32,888 nt of DNA, from contig LWRO01000050.1 of the NCBI GenBank assembly GCA_001657325.1, positions 1 through 32,888 of the forward strand. The letters run 5' to 3'. Positions within the stretch are counted from its first letter, which is position 1. Every line of letters starts with the position of its first letter. This document shows positions 9,145 to 17,825 of the stretch, one piece after another. The notes below the pieces were generated by a model. The model made no database searches. It saw only the letters and a program-made list of their open reading frames with translations, and was not told the DNA's origin. The position numbers and the translations under genes were made by a program. Source of the stretch: Geitlerinema sp. BBD 1991-9 (lineage in GTDB: Bacteria > Cyanobacteriota > Cyanobacteriia > Cyanobacteriales > Geitlerinemataceae).

Positions 9145-9190
9145 TTTTGAATTGGTGTTTTCAAATCAATCGATCCGGGTTTTAAAAACC
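9145..9190 (+). repeat. Direct repeat, copy 2
   Basis: Second copy of the 8979-9024 repeat, starting at the first base after the mobile-element-like terminus and ending just before the stop codon of the Wzy-like gene (9197). The segment between the two copies is 135 bp. On the minus strand it carries the palindromic GGTTTTTAAAACC, which could contribute to transcript ending. Confidence 0.7.
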
Positions 9191-9196
9191 AAAAAC

Positions 9197-10612
9197 TCAA
9201 CGACTTTGTTGCAAGCTTTCTCGATATTCTTGTAATAATTGAAGTCGAGCCTGTTTTGCATCTCTTTCTCGCCTAGCCTTAATATTTTGTTGCTCCTGCC
9301 AGCGAAGCGCTACCACGATCGCGACGAATAACATATATCCTGGCTCTTCCATCTGCGAAAAAATCAGTCCGAAAACGAGGACTGACAACAGTAAAAAACG
9401 AGACAGATCGTCCAAACAAATATACTGCCAAACAACCCAAGATAAATACAGATAGGCCAACAAGCCGAGCCAGCCAAAATCGCCCCAAATCCCCGCCCAA
9501 CCGAACAGCGGCGAAAACATACTCGATTGGTTGCCCAGCCAACTCGCCCCCACCGCTCCCCAAACTTGACCGCTCACCACGTGTCGGGTCGCACCGAGGG
9601 GAGATAGCAAATTCCAGTAAGCGTTGAGCATCCATCCCCCTAATCGGCTCACGGTGTGACCGGGGCCCAAACCAAACAAGGCATTCAACCAAGAATTGTA
9701 GTGGGTGGGAATGAGACGGATGGCAGCCGTTTTCAACAGCGTCGCTTCCCCTTCCGGCCCGTAAATTTCCGGCCGCGCCCAGGTGTTAAAGGCACTAAAC
9801 GCTTCGACGTTTTGCATACACCAGTAAAATATCCCGCCAAATACAATCGCACCAGTGATGTATTTGATCGCCTCACCCACGCTCTTCAACTTGGTCACCA
9901 ACAATAAAATCCCCCCGCCCAAAAATGCCAACAACACCTGTTTGGCATCTGCCATCAGCATATGGTAGAAGGTCGCCAGTGCTGCTCCGACCCGAATCCA
10001 CAACGGCACGGTTTTGGCACTCACGAGGTAGTACAACCCAAAGGTCATCGACACTGACGCACTCACCACGTGACCGGCGCCGGAATGATAAAACACCCCC
10101 TGAATGTAATCGGGGTTTCCCGGTTTGGGGTGTCGTCCGAGAATGACGAACAACACGAATTGTCCGTAAGCAACGATGAGATTGGCAAAGCCGAAGCGAA
10201 TCAGCCAAACGCGAAATTTATGGAGACTGCGCTCGCACAGGGGAACGCAGACTAAAGCGAGAACCATCAAAAACGGTTCGCCCAACAGTAGAAAGCTGAA
10301 CACTAAGTTAATAATTCCCGCCTCGTTGATGATGGTGCTGGCGAGCATTACACTCAGCAACGCCCACAGCCCAGCCAGTAACGCCCAGGTGACGAAGATT
10401 TGATGGCGGTTTTTCGTGCGGGTTTGCGTTAAGGCGACGACACAGGCGAAGGGAATGGTAGCGAAGTGCAGGAAGTTGATCGTCGAGGGTGCGCCCAGAC
10501 TATCGAGACTTCGGGAAAAAAAGACCGTTCCAAACGCAAAGATAATCAGCGTCGAGGTGGTGATGTAGCCTTTGGGTTTAGGGGGAAGTTTGAGTTTCTC
10601 GCGATCGCTCAT
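9197..10612 (-). CDS. Wzy / O-antigen-ligase-like polytopic membrane protein
   Basis: Predicted integral membrane protein of 471 residues, probably a polysaccharide polymerase or ligase acting on undecaprenyl-linked sugar units at the outer face of the plasma membrane. About ten or eleven hydrophobic segments alternate with short loops, and one larger hydrophilic loop lies in the second half (about 275-370), the topology of the Wzy/WaaL superfamily; sequence identity in this family is low, so exact activity is uncertain. The C-terminus is a charged cytoplasmic coil rich in Gln, Arg and Glu. The ATG (10612) overlaps the TGA of the upstream beta-helix gene by four bases (ATGA), indicating translational coupling. 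It opens the exopolysaccharide locus at its left edge. Confidence 0.72.
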   Translation of the reverse strand: MSDREKLKLPPKPKGYITTSTLIIFAFGTVFFSRSLDSLGAPSTINFLHFATIPFACVVALTQTRTKNRHQIFVTWALLAGLWALLSVMLASTIINEAGIINLVFSFLLLGEPFLMVLALVCVPLCERSLHKFRVWLIRFGFANLIVAYGQFVLFVILGRHPKPGNPDYIQGVFYHSGAGHVVSASVSMTFGLYYLVSAKTVPLWIRVGAALATFYHMLMADAKQVLLAFLGGGILLLVTKLKSVGEAIKYITGAIVFGGIFYWCMQNVEAFSAFNTWARPEIYGPEGEATLLKTAAIRLIPTHYNSWLNALFGLGPGHTVSRLGGWMLNAYWNLLSPLGATRHVVSGQVWGAVGASWLGNQSSMFSPLFGWAGIWGDFGWLGLLAYLYLSWVVWQYICLDDLSRFLLLSVLVFGLIFSQMEEPGYMLFVAIVVALRWQEQQNIKARRERDAKQARLQLLQEYRESLQQSR

Positions 10613-12558
10613 GGTGTGGAACCGACGAACAAGGGAGACATTTTTCCGTATTTCACGGGATAGAGAGCTTCGGGGGAAAGGTCGCGCGTTTCGCCTCGGT
10701 GGATTTCGCGAATGTAGGGTTGGAAGGGGTGATTGTAACTGAGGAAGACGAGGGATTGACGGGATTCACGATCGAGGAAAGCCGGGGTGTTTTCGGGAAT
10801 ATCGCGGTTTCCGTAGAGAAATGCCCCGAGTAATTCGGTTCGTCCGCCTTCGATCGTTTCGATGAGGGTTACGTCGCGCTCGGTTTTTAAGCCGAGTATC
10901 CACACGTCCGCACCGTTGTTACGGATGTTGAATTTTCCCGAGTGACGACCGGCTTCTACGTTGAACTGGCGGGCCCAAACTTGTTGGTTTTGAAAGTCGA
11001 ATCGATCGCCGACAACGTCTTCGAGAAACAGTTTGCTCCCTGACGCGAGGTTTCGATACCCACCCGCCCCGAGATGCTTTAACACGAGGGTTCGCGGTGC
11101 GGCGTGTTCGATGAAATACGACGAACCCAAGTGGGCTTCAATGCCTTCGAGACTCACGGTGTCAGCGGTTCCTTCAACGAGGCGAAAGACAGGACGGTCG
11201 GTCGTTTGCAATCGATCGGATGCGGTCACGATCGCCGCCCCGAGTCCGACGATGCGACGCACGTTACCTCGAATTTCCACCGTGTCGCTGATGGTGTAGT
11301 TGGCGCGGGGAAGGTAGAGGGTCGATTTTCCAGAATCGATCGCGGCTTGCAGGGCGGCGGTGGCATCTTCACCAGGCGGTGCCACCGTAACAGTATCGTC
11401 GGGATCGTCCCAGGTGGCTTCGGGGGTGGGTTCGATGGGTAGGTTTAAGGCGGTTTCGGGGTTGGAAAACAGTGTCAAAACATTGTGGGAAACGAATTCG
11501 CGGACGGGACTGTCACGGGTGATGGTGCGGTTGTCAACGGTGTTGGAAATGGCGTGACGGTAGCCTTGGCTGGTGAGGTTGCGAACGTACAAGCCGCCAC
11601 CACCGGGATTTTCAAGGGCGGTGACGTTTGCCGATCCGCCGTTGAGGGTGGCGTTGACGAGAGTGACGAGGCCGTAACCCCGTCCGCCGTCGCTGTCGTT
11701 GTAGAGGGCGGGGACGCGGTTGTGGCTGGTGAGGTCTTCGAGGTTGAGGACTTGGCGGCGGTTGTAGATGCCGTATTCCGTCTGATCGTTGAGGTTGATG
11801 TGGGAGAGGGTGGCACTGTGGAGGGCGCCGACGAAGTACACGCCGATGTCAAAGCCGCTGACGGTAAGGTGACTGATGAGGAGGGGGCCGTTGAGGGGCG
11901 GGCTGAGGTCGAGGCCGTAGCGTCCTTTTCGATCGATCGATCGAAGGGTGACGTGGTGGACGGAACCGAAGTTATTCGCCCGAAACCGTAAGGCGATCGC
12001 GCCGGGGTTGTTGCGGCCGACATTGAGGGTTAGGTGGCTGACGGTGTTGCGAAACGCCGTAGCATCACCGACGCGGCCTTCCCAAAAGCTGAGGAGGGGT
12101 TTGGGAGTCGATCGATCTTGAAATCCCGGCGCTCGATCGATCAGGCGAATGACGGTCTCTTGTTGGTTTTGACCTTGTAGGAAAAACCGCTTTTGTTTGC
12201 CGTCTTCAGACCGTGCGTAGAGGGAATCGCGCACGAGATAAGTGCCGTTGGGAAAGTAAATGAGTTTACCTCGGTTTTCAGAAATAGCCGCTTGAATCGC
12301 TGCGGTATTGTCGGTTCGTCCGTCGCCTCGGGCATTGTAGGGAGGCCGGGTGACATCGATAATTTCGCGCTCCTGGGTTAGCGTTGCAACTTGGAAAATC
12401 GCTTGGGGTGGCGGAGGGGGTGTTGGGGCGTTCCTATCGATCGAACCCAGACCGATCGAAATCGCGATGGCGATGCCAAAACCTCCGAGGAATACAAGCC
12501 AACCCGTTCGCCAACGGAACTGCACCATCGAGTTCAAAAAATTGACGATACCGTCCAT
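10609..12558 (-). CDS. Membrane-anchored pectate-lyase-type beta-helix protein
   Basis: A 649-residue exported protein. One hydrophobic segment (about 17-38) acts as an N-terminal anchor, followed by a polyproline linker (near 46-52) and a right-handed parallel beta-helix. The helix starts with the Pectate_lyase_3 signature IIDVTRPPYNARGDGRTDN, then AAIQAAISENRGKLIYFPNG. A second copy of this module begins near residue 395 (ATAALQAAIDSGKSTLYLP), so the protein carries two beta-helix starts. Such proteins cleave or bind polysaccharides; catalytic residues cannot be assigned, so lyase, hydrolase, epimerase or plain scaffold are all open. The start is supported by GGAG eight bases upstream. Coupling to the Wzy-like gene suggests it processes or guides the polymer made by that protein at the cell surface. 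Confidence 0.8.
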   Translation of the reverse strand: MDGIVNFLNSMVQFRWRTGWLVFLGGFGIAIAISIGLGSIDRNAPTPPPPPQAIFQVATLTQEREIIDVTRPPYNARGDGRTDNTAAIQAAISENRGKLIYFPNGTYLVRDSLYARSEDGKQKRFFLQGQNQQETVIRLIDRAPGFQDRSTPKPLLSFWEGRVGDATAFRNTVSHLTLNVGRNNPGAIALRFRANNFGSVHHVTLRSIDRKGRYGLDLSPPLNGPLLISHLTVSGFDIGVYFVGALHSATLSHINLNDQTEYGIYNRRQVLNLEDLTSHNRVPALYNDSDGGRGYGLVTLVNATLNGGSANVTALENPGGGGLYVRNLTSQGYRHAISNTVDNRTITRDSPVREFVSHNVLTLFSNPETALNLPIEPTPEATWDDPDDTVTVAPPGEDATAALQAAIDSGKSTLYLPRANYTISDTVEIRGNVRRIVGLGAAIVTASDRLQTTDRPVFRLVEGTADTVSLEGIEAHLGSSYFIEHAAPRTLVLKHLGAGGYRNLASGSKLFLEDVVGDRFDFQNQQVWARQFNVEAGRHSGKFNIRNNGADVWILGLKTERDVTLIETIEGGRTELLGAFLYGNRDIPENTPAFLDRESRQSLVFLSYNHPFQPYIREIHRGETRDLSPEALYPVKYGKMSPLFVGSTP

Positions 12559-12686
12559 TGAAAAAACTCCACGAATCGATCGGGGGTTTACGGCAGTGGT
12601 TGAGGTAAACTGCTGCCATTTTACTGGAGAATGGATTTAGAATTCGTTAGTCATCGATCGATGTTAACAAATTCTTTTTAATGACT

Positions 12687-12715
12687 CTGGCAGTTTTTCG
12701 ATCTTAGCGTATAAT
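12687..12715 (+). promoter_or_regulatory. Sigma-70-type promoter for the first sulfotransferase gene
   Basis: CTGGCA (12687-12692, four of six -35 matches) and a perfect TATAAT (12710-12715) are separated by exactly 17 bases. Transcription would begin near 12722, giving a leader of about 24 bases before the ATG at 12746. The 187-bp spacer also serves the divergent beta-helix gene. Confidence 0.6.
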
Positions 12716-12745
12716 CGGGAGAGTGTCGTTCAAATAGGGAACGGA

Positions 12746-13579
12746 ATGGTCAGTGTATCCGCTTGGCTCAATCCTGTTGTTAAGCCGTTCAAACAGGCAA
12801 TTAGTCAAAAAATTGACGAAAAAATTCGATACTATACTGAAACAGTTCCCATTCAAGAATATTTACCGGATCGAGACGTTTTTATTGTTGGCTATCCTAA
12901 GTCGGGCAATAGTTGGTTTCAAAATTTAATGGCAGGTCTCGTATACGGTGTAAACCCCGCACAAGCACCGGATACGATCGTTCAAGATTTGGTTCCAGAC
13001 GTTCATTACAAACGTTACTATCGGCGCTATAGCACGCCGATGTTTTTTAAGTCGCACTTCCCGCCACAACCGAATTATCGTAAGGTCGTCTATCTCCTCC
13101 GAGACGGTCGCGATGCTATGGTTTCTTATTATCGCTTTTTGCAAGTTCTGCGAAAAAGACGGAACGAGTCGGTTGATTTTCTCCACATGATAAAAACGGG
13201 AGAAGGCTTATTTCAAAATCGTAAATGGCATACCCATGTCGAAGCATGGTTAGATAACCCTTATCAGTCGGAGATAATCAAAATTCGCTACGAAGATATG
13301 TTGGAACGTCCGGTTGAGGAAATGGAACGGTTATGCCAATTTCTCGACTTCGAGGCGAGTCGTGAAGTGTTGGAACAAGTCGTAGCCGGAGCGTCGTTTC
13401 AAAGTTTGCGGCGCAAAGAAGAACAATTTGGTTTAAATAATCCGGGCTGGCCGAAAGGGGAGTTTTTTAACCGCCGCGGAAAGTCGGGTGCTTATAAGGA
13501 CGAAATGCCTCCCGAAGTGTTAGCTGCTTTTATGGAAGAAGCAGGAGAAACTTTGCAGAAAATGGGCTACGAAATTTAA
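12746..13579 (+). CDS. Sulfotransferase, cytosolic-type (Sulfotransfer_1)
   Basis: Transfers a sulfuryl group from PAPS to an acceptor hydroxyl or amine; the acceptor here is likely a sugar, inferred from the locus. 277 residues. The 5'-phosphosulfate loop is YPKSGNSWFQ (50-59), the catalytic-type histidine is H104 in FKSHFP, the 3'-phosphate site is LLRDGRDAMVSYY (117-129), and the C-terminal PAPS-binding RRGKSGAYK is at 243-251. All cofactor motifs are intact, so it should be active. It is a single transcription unit with its own promoter and AGGGA just upstream of the ATG, and it ends at a hairpin shared with the convergent operon. It differs clearly from the two other sulfotransferases in the window, suggesting a different acceptor position. 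Confidence 0.9.
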   Translation: MVSVSAWLNPVVKPFKQAISQKIDEKIRYYTETVPIQEYLPDRDVFIVGYPKSGNSWFQNLMAGLVYGVNPAQAPDTIVQDLVPDVHYKRYYRRYSTPMFFKSHFPPQPNYRKVVYLLRDGRDAMVSYYRFLQVLRKRRNESVDFLHMIKTGEGLFQNRKWHTHVEAWLDNPYQSEIIKIRYEDMLERPVEEMERLCQFLDFEASREVLEQVVAGASFQSLRRKEEQFGLNNPGWPKGEFFNRRGKSGAYKDEMPPEVLAAFMEEAGETLQKMGYEI

Positions 13580-13607
13580 GCTCGTCAGAATTTAGAGGCG
13601 CAAGGGA

Positions 13608-13631
13608 TAGGGCGAATATTTGTTTGCCCTA
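13608..13631. terminator. Bidirectional hairpin between convergent genes
   Basis: TAGGGCGAA (13608-13616) pairs with TTTGCCCTA (13623-13631), nine pairs including one G-U, with a 6-nt loop. It lies in the 94-bp gap between the sulfotransferase (ends 13579) and the acyltransferase (ends 13674), which converge. There is no strong T-run, so it may be a repeat used as a barrier rather than a canonical terminator. Confidence 0.45.
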
Positions 13632-13673
13632 CAATATGGATTGGAGACGGTTAAAGTTTTCAAGCTAAATTTG

Positions 13674-14750
13674 TTAGATACCTAATAGATACTTTGATGC
13701 GGGTTTAGGAAGAGTACAGTTGAGAACGTATACTATTCCATACGTTGTACTCCAAACACAAGTAAACATGACTAAAAATGCAAGAAACGAAGAGTTTAAG
13801 ATTGTATAAGGCAACCATAAACTGAAATTTTCGATCGAGATGGCGTGCGTTAAGTAGATCGCGAATGAAAACCGAGCGATTTGCTCGATCGAACTGCTCG
13901 ATCGAGACCAGTTTAAAAACATGAAAAAACAGGCGATCGCATAAATCTGAGAGGAAAGTTTGTAAAAAGATCGAGAGAAGTCAAAATCGCTCCAAACTAC
14001 ATCAATGAAGTAACACTCGAGACAACTGAACGCAAAAGCGAGAACCGCGACAATTGCGAAGAGTTGACGGTATTTTGTAGCAAATTGGCGAAACCGATCG
14101 TACCGTTCCCCAATAAACCACCCGAGAAAAAAGTAGAAAATCCAGTCGAAAACGAGTCGATCGCTTAAATGGTGAAGTGGTGGAACGATCTCGAACGATG
14201 CTGCATATCGAACGATTGTGAATCCCAGTTGAATGCAAAGACTCATTGCTAGAAGTTGGATTGAATTCTTAATCTTCAAACGATTGAGAAGCCACCAAAT
14301 TACATAAAATTGAACGATAATAACAATAAAATAGTAAGTATAAAGGCTGCGACCTAAAACAAAATTCGCGATAACTTGACTGATGGAGCGCTCTTTAAGG
14401 TCGAACGCAGCATAATATATTTCGACCAAAATCGACCAGAATAAATAGGGTAAAATCACTCGCTGAAGTCGTCCGATTAACGTTCGATCGATACGAACGG
14501 AATTTTTAGGGAAATAAGCGAGAAAAAAACCGCTGCTCAGAATAAAGGCGGGAACGCAAAACCGTTGAAGTTGGTTGAGCGCGATAAATCCCCAATACTC
14601 GATCGAGCCATAAGGAACACGATCGATAAAGAGTCCAGAGACGTGAATCCAGACAACCCCAAAGATTGCAAGTGTGCGAATAAAGTCGAATTCGGGTAAG
14701 CGGGACTGCTGAAGCGGTGGTACTCGATCGAGGATTGGGGGCCCAGTCAT
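13674..14750 (-). CDS. Membrane O-acyltransferase (Acyltransferase_3 / OafA-like)
   Basis: Integral membrane enzyme of 358 residues that typically transfers acetyl or another acyl group to sugars of surface polysaccharides. After a short cytoplasmic N-terminus comes the family hallmark EFDFIRTLAIFGVVWIHVSG (about 20-39) with the conserved histidine at the end of the first helix, then QLQRFCVPAFILSSGFFLAY (second helix) and about eight further hydrophobic segments. The ATG at 14750 is preferred; a TTG at 14783 would overlap the upstream gene. It is the last gene of a tight four-gene minus-strand operon, 16 bp after the second sulfotransferase. This points to an acylated as well as sulfated product. 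Confidence 0.85.
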   Translation of the reverse strand: MTGPPILDRVPPLQQSRLPEFDFIRTLAIFGVVWIHVSGLFIDRVPYGSIEYWGFIALNQLQRFCVPAFILSSGFFLAYFPKNSVRIDRTLIGRLQRVILPYLFWSILVEIYYAAFDLKERSISQVIANFVLGRSLYTYYFIVIIVQFYVIWWLLNRLKIKNSIQLLAMSLCIQLGFTIVRYAASFEIVPPLHHLSDRLVFDWIFYFFLGWFIGERYDRFRQFATKYRQLFAIVAVLAFAFSCLECYFIDVVWSDFDFSRSFYKLSSQIYAIACFFMFLNWSRSSSSIEQIARFSFAIYLTHAISIENFSLWLPYTILNSSFLAFLVMFTCVWSTTYGIVYVLNCTLPKPASKYLLGI

Positions 14751-14766
14751 GGTTTGAAGTTTGAGA

Positions 14767-15627
14767 TTACGTAGAATAGCCAAACTGAGTGTTCAAACGT
14801 TGAATCTCGTCCATTTCAGCATACGCTTGGAGAACTTCAGGCGTATAATTTTCTCGATCTTTCATCGTCGTCGGATCGATTTTCAGCCCTAACGCTTTAT
14901 GTTGAGGTGCTTCATTCGCTTTAACTCCTTTTCCACTCGTCCCCCACAAATTCATTTTGTCATCGGCGTGCTCGAAGCGTCCGTATTCGAGCATTTCAGG
15001 TTCAAAGTCATAACCTAAAAATTCGACGAGTTTGCTCACCGTCGCTGTGGAGTCACAAACGATATCTTCATAGCGAACCGTATAAATTTGCTTGGGGTTG
15101 AGTTGCTCGAACAACTGGACGACGGCCATATTGTAGTCGTACCAAATCGAAAGCCCACGCTTGGGATTGTTGTGAAACCACTCGCTCATCGCAATCGATC
15201 GAGCATCTCGTACCAAATGAACGAATTTTGCATTGGGAAAGTCGCGACCGATATCCTCGAAAAAGAGCGATTGTCGGGGTTCTTTAATGGCTAAGCAAGA
15301 TTTCCCCTCTTTCTGGAAAATTCGCTCGAACAATCGGTTGGGGTTGAGTTTCGCTAAAAGTGGTTTGGCACCGTAATAGTTGCAAATTTGACGATATTTG
15401 TTATTGACAATTTGCTGTTTTTTATCCCGCTGGAAATAGCGAGGAATGGCCAATTCACAGGGCGAAGCAATTTGGGAGTGGGAATCGAGGACGCGCATGA
15501 GCATTGTCGAGCCACTGCGCGGGGCACATCCGATAAATGCAACATTGCACACGTTAGAATAGTCGCGATTTTCACCGCGTCGGACGATCTGAAAGGCTTC
15601 CCAATAGGTTTTCAGCCAGTCGAACAT
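14767..15627 (-). CDS. Sulfotransferase (Sulfotransfer_3 type)
   Basis: PAPS-dependent sulfotransferase of 286 residues. PSB loop GCAPRSGSTMLM (about 33-44) has the RSGST form seen in bacterial and Golgi-type carbohydrate or tyrosyl-protein enzymes, and the 3'-phosphate site is HLVRDARSIAMSEW (about 137-150). KEPRQ near 115 is another common element. The start at 15627 is chosen because GGAG lies nine bases upstream; an ATG at 15645, touching the TAA of the glycosyltransferase gene, would add six residues. It sits in an operon between a GT4 glycosyltransferase and an acyltransferase, so the substrate is probably the saccharide assembled there. No membrane anchor is evident, suggesting action on cytoplasmic lipid-linked intermediates. 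Confidence 0.87.
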   Translation of the reverse strand: MFDWLKTYWEAFQIVRRGENRDYSNVCNVAFIGCAPRSGSTMLMRVLDSHSQIASPCELAIPRYFQRDKKQQIVNNKYRQICNYYGAKPLLAKLNPNRLFERIFQKEGKSCLAIKEPRQSLFFEDIGRDFPNAKFVHLVRDARSIAMSEWFHNNPKRGLSIWYDYNMAVVQLFEQLNPKQIYTVRYEDIVCDSTATVSKLVEFLGYDFEPEMLEYGRFEHADDKMNLWGTSGKGVKANEAPQHKALGLKIDPTTMKDRENYTPEVLQAYAEMDEIQRLNTQFGYST

Positions 15628-15645
15628 GGTGATGCGCTCCAACAT

Positions 15646-16749
15646 TTACGACACAACGAGTTGCTTGTAGACTTCTAGGGTTCGATCGGCAGTCTTTTGC
15701 CAGCTAAACTGTTGGACACGATCGAATCCTCGCTCGATCCAGCGATCGCGTTGTATGGGATTTTCTAACACCGACAACATCGCATCGGCTAAATCTGCAA
15801 CGGAGTTCGGATCGAACTGAATTCCCCCGTCTCCTACGACTTCTGGAATACTCGATCGATTGGAGGCGATGACGGGTGTTCCACAAGCCATGGCTTCGAG
15901 GGGAGGAATTCCAAACCCTTCGTAATTGGAGGGATAAACGAACGCCACGCTACAACGATAGAGTTTGGCGAGATGGGAATCGCTCGGATTTTGGAGGGTT
16001 TCGAGGTGGTTTTCAATCCCCAAGTCGCTGATTTGTTGGCGTTCAAAATCTCGAAACGATCCGCCAACCGAACAGAGAATGACTTCCGGATAGCGAGTGA
16101 CGACTTTCGATAAAGCTTCGAGCAATCGATCGAAATTTTTATAGTTGGGATTTCTCGATCCCACGTAGAGGAAATACGGCCGTTTGGGAACGGGTTCGTC
16201 CCCATAAGACGATCGAATGTCGAGTTCGGAACTCAGATAAATGACGGTAATTTTGTCTTCTCGAACTCCCGACAGTTTCATCAAGTCTTTTTTGGTATTT
16301 TCTGACACGCAAATGACGGCATCGGCGATCTCGACCGATCGACGTTTCGTTCGCGCGATCTGACCGTTCGAGTCCATTCGATCGGCGTACAGTTCGTGAA
16401 TCATATCGTGAACCGTCACGACCAACGGCCGACGATAGGACGTCATATCTTTCCCCGTCAGCATCCAGTAATAGGTCGGGTGCATTAAGTCAAAGGATGC
16501 TGACGACGTGACTGACTCGAAATAGCGACGTTCTAATGCTTCAAATAAACGCCTCGGCCGGTTTTCCCGACCGAGAAACCGATAGGTTTTCAAGTTTGGG
16601 TGCTTCGGATAGGCGATATCCTTGGCGCGATAGGCGGTGAGGATTGGGGTTATCTCGTCGGGAAGTCGAGAAATCAAATTGTTAAAGTAGCGGTTGATTC
16701 CACCGTACTTTTGTAGTTTATAGATGACACCGTCGTAGAAAACGCGCAT
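15646..16749 (-). CDS. GT4-family glycosyltransferase
   Basis: Retaining GT-B glycosyltransferase of 367 residues. N-terminal acceptor domain with YGGINRY glycine loop; C-terminal nucleotide-sugar domain begins near [13 protein letters not shown] and carries the signature [20 protein letters not shown] with the E-x7-E pair that holds the donor. WbnK/WcaI-like mannosyl or glucosyl transferases look similar, but the sugar cannot be inferred. The ATG at 16749 has GAGG eight bases upstream and lies 11 bp past the stop of the fucosyltransferase-like gene; a TTG at 16764 would overlap that stop. Its own stop abuts the sulfotransferase gene. Peripheral membrane association on the cytoplasmic side is expected. 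Confidence 0.9.
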   Translation of the reverse strand: MRVFYDGVIYKLQKYGGINRYFNNLISRLPDEITPILTAYRAKDIAYPKHPNLKTYRFLGRENRPRRLFEALERRYFESVTSSASFDLMHPTYYWMLTGKDMTSYRRPLVVTVHDMIHELYADRMDSNGQIARTKRRSVEIADAVICVSENTKKDLMKLSGVREDKITVIYLSSELDIRSSYGDEPVPKRPYFLYVGSRNPNYKNFDRLLEALSKVVTRYPEVILCSVGGSFRDFERQQISDLGIENHLETLQNPSDSHLAKLYRCSVAFVYPSNYEGFGIPPLEAMACGTPVIASNRSSIPEVVGDGGIQFDPNSVADLADAMLSVLENPIQRDRWIERGFDRVQQFSWQKTADRTLEVYKQLVVS

Positions 16750-16760
16750 CGCATCGATCC

Positions 16761-17825
16761 TCAAGAAACTTGCAAGCGGGGTTGCAATTTAGCGGCTAAT
16801 ACCCCTTTGTTGAAGTATCCCTCGTCGTCGACGACAACCCAGTCTGTTTCGTCGAGGTCGTACATATGGAAGTGGGGATGGTACAGCTTGATGTTATGCG
16901 AGAGGAAACCCGCCCAATCTGAAAAGGAGCTGTGACCGGTGACGAGGATATCGCACACGCTCATTTGATGGAAGGTCGTCATCGCCGCTTCGCCGAGGTG
17001 AAATTCAATTCGATCGCCGTAGGACTCGCTGGTAAAGCTTTGGACGAGTTCGTTCATTTCCTCGTCGGAACCGAGGGAATAAATGTGGTAGCGACGCGAT
17101 CGATCGGTTAGCAGATCGTCGATTTGGCGCGTAATGGTTTGATAGAAACTCGTCGGTAAAAAACGCTCGTTTTCCACTGAAGCGTCTTCGCGACGGATGT
17201 GAACGCCGACGTGAATTGTATCGGGGTCGAAATTGGCAATTTTTAGGGGGTGGGGATGGTTGTGATACTTGTCGCGTAGCTTAGCAACGACGTTATCGTA
17301 GACGCTCTTGTTGACTTTCCCGTCTCTCGCCCATTGAAGGACTTGATAGAGTAAAACGCGCACGGCTTTTTGGAAGCAGTACACCGTTGTCCGTTTCGGC
17401 GTCGATCGATTCTCGAAAACCCGTTCTAAATATTTGTAAGGAACCCCATTCCAGTAAGGTCTTCGCCAAGTTCGGACCGCTTGAATTGGGAAGCGTTTTA
17501 GCCAGCGGCGACCTCGCATTTCTAACGTTTCGATGGCGTTAAATCGATCGAGTGTTCGATCTGAAAAAAAACGCACCCCCATTAACGGCGAACAAGAAAC
17601 CAAATCGAATCCTTCTCGATGCTCTGATTCGATAAAATCCGTAAAACTTTCTTCGCCTTCACTAAATCCAAAAAACGCTTCCCAACGATCGTCAATGAGC
17701 GAACTGTGTAAATACTTGAGATCGTATAATTCCGCGAGAATAAATCCCGTAATGAGGTCATCTAATTTATGTCCGACCCGAAACCCGGAGTTGGGAATCG
17801 CGGTGATGTATTGTTCCTTAGGCAC
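16761..17825 (-). CDS. Fucosyltransferase-like glycosyltransferase
   Basis: First gene of the four-gene minus-strand operon. The clearest motif is GVHIRRED (HxRRxD at about 209-214), the donor-binding motif I of alpha-1,2-, alpha-1,6- and protein-O-fucosyltransferases, followed by YSLGSDEE and the late TGHSSFSDWAGFLS that matches the terminal part of that superfamily. A GDP-fucose-type donor is therefore likely, but the CAZy family cannot be fixed by eye. The start is uncertain: GTG at 17825 puts VPKEQYITAIPNSG at the N-terminus and is preferred; a TTG at 17894 would add 23 residues (three cysteines) that look unrelated. Neither has a good Shine-Dalgarno. About 354 residues, cytoplasmic. Confidence 0.68.
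   Translation of the reverse strand: MPKEQYITAIPNSGFRVGHKLDDLITGFILAELYDLKYLHSSLIDDRWEAFFGFSEGEESFTDFIESEHREGFDLVSCSPLMGVRFFSDRTLDRFNAIETLEMRGRRWLKRFPIQAVRTWRRPYWNGVPYKYLERVFENRSTPKRTTVYCFQKAVRVLLYQVLQWARDGKVNKSVYDNVVAKLRDKYHNHPHPLKIANFDPDTIHVGVHIRREDASVENERFLPTSFYQTITRQIDDLLTDRSRRYHIYSLGSDEEMNELVQSFTSESYGDRIEFHLGEAAMTTFHQMSVCDILVTGHSSFSDWAGFLSHNIKLYHPHFHMYDLDETDWVVVDDEGYFNKGVLAAKLQPRLQVS

Larger units (their letters stand above)
8700..9196. other. Repeat-rich spacer between nanE and the Wzy-like gene
   Basis: No convincing gene. Contents, described separately: a direct-repeat pair (8979-9024 and 9145-9190), a 19-bp-stem hairpin (9072-9122) and a mobile-element-like terminus (9124-9144). The 8700-8978 part probably contains the nanE promoter on the minus strand, but no clear -10/-35 pair was recognised. 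Confidence 0.6.

Noticed and set aside
11485-12023. Overlapping 168- and 182-codon frames on both strands
   Set aside because: They sit within the beta-helix coding region and have highly biased Thr/Ser/Pro or Val/Gly/Asp composition, typical of shadows of a GC-rich repetitive gene.
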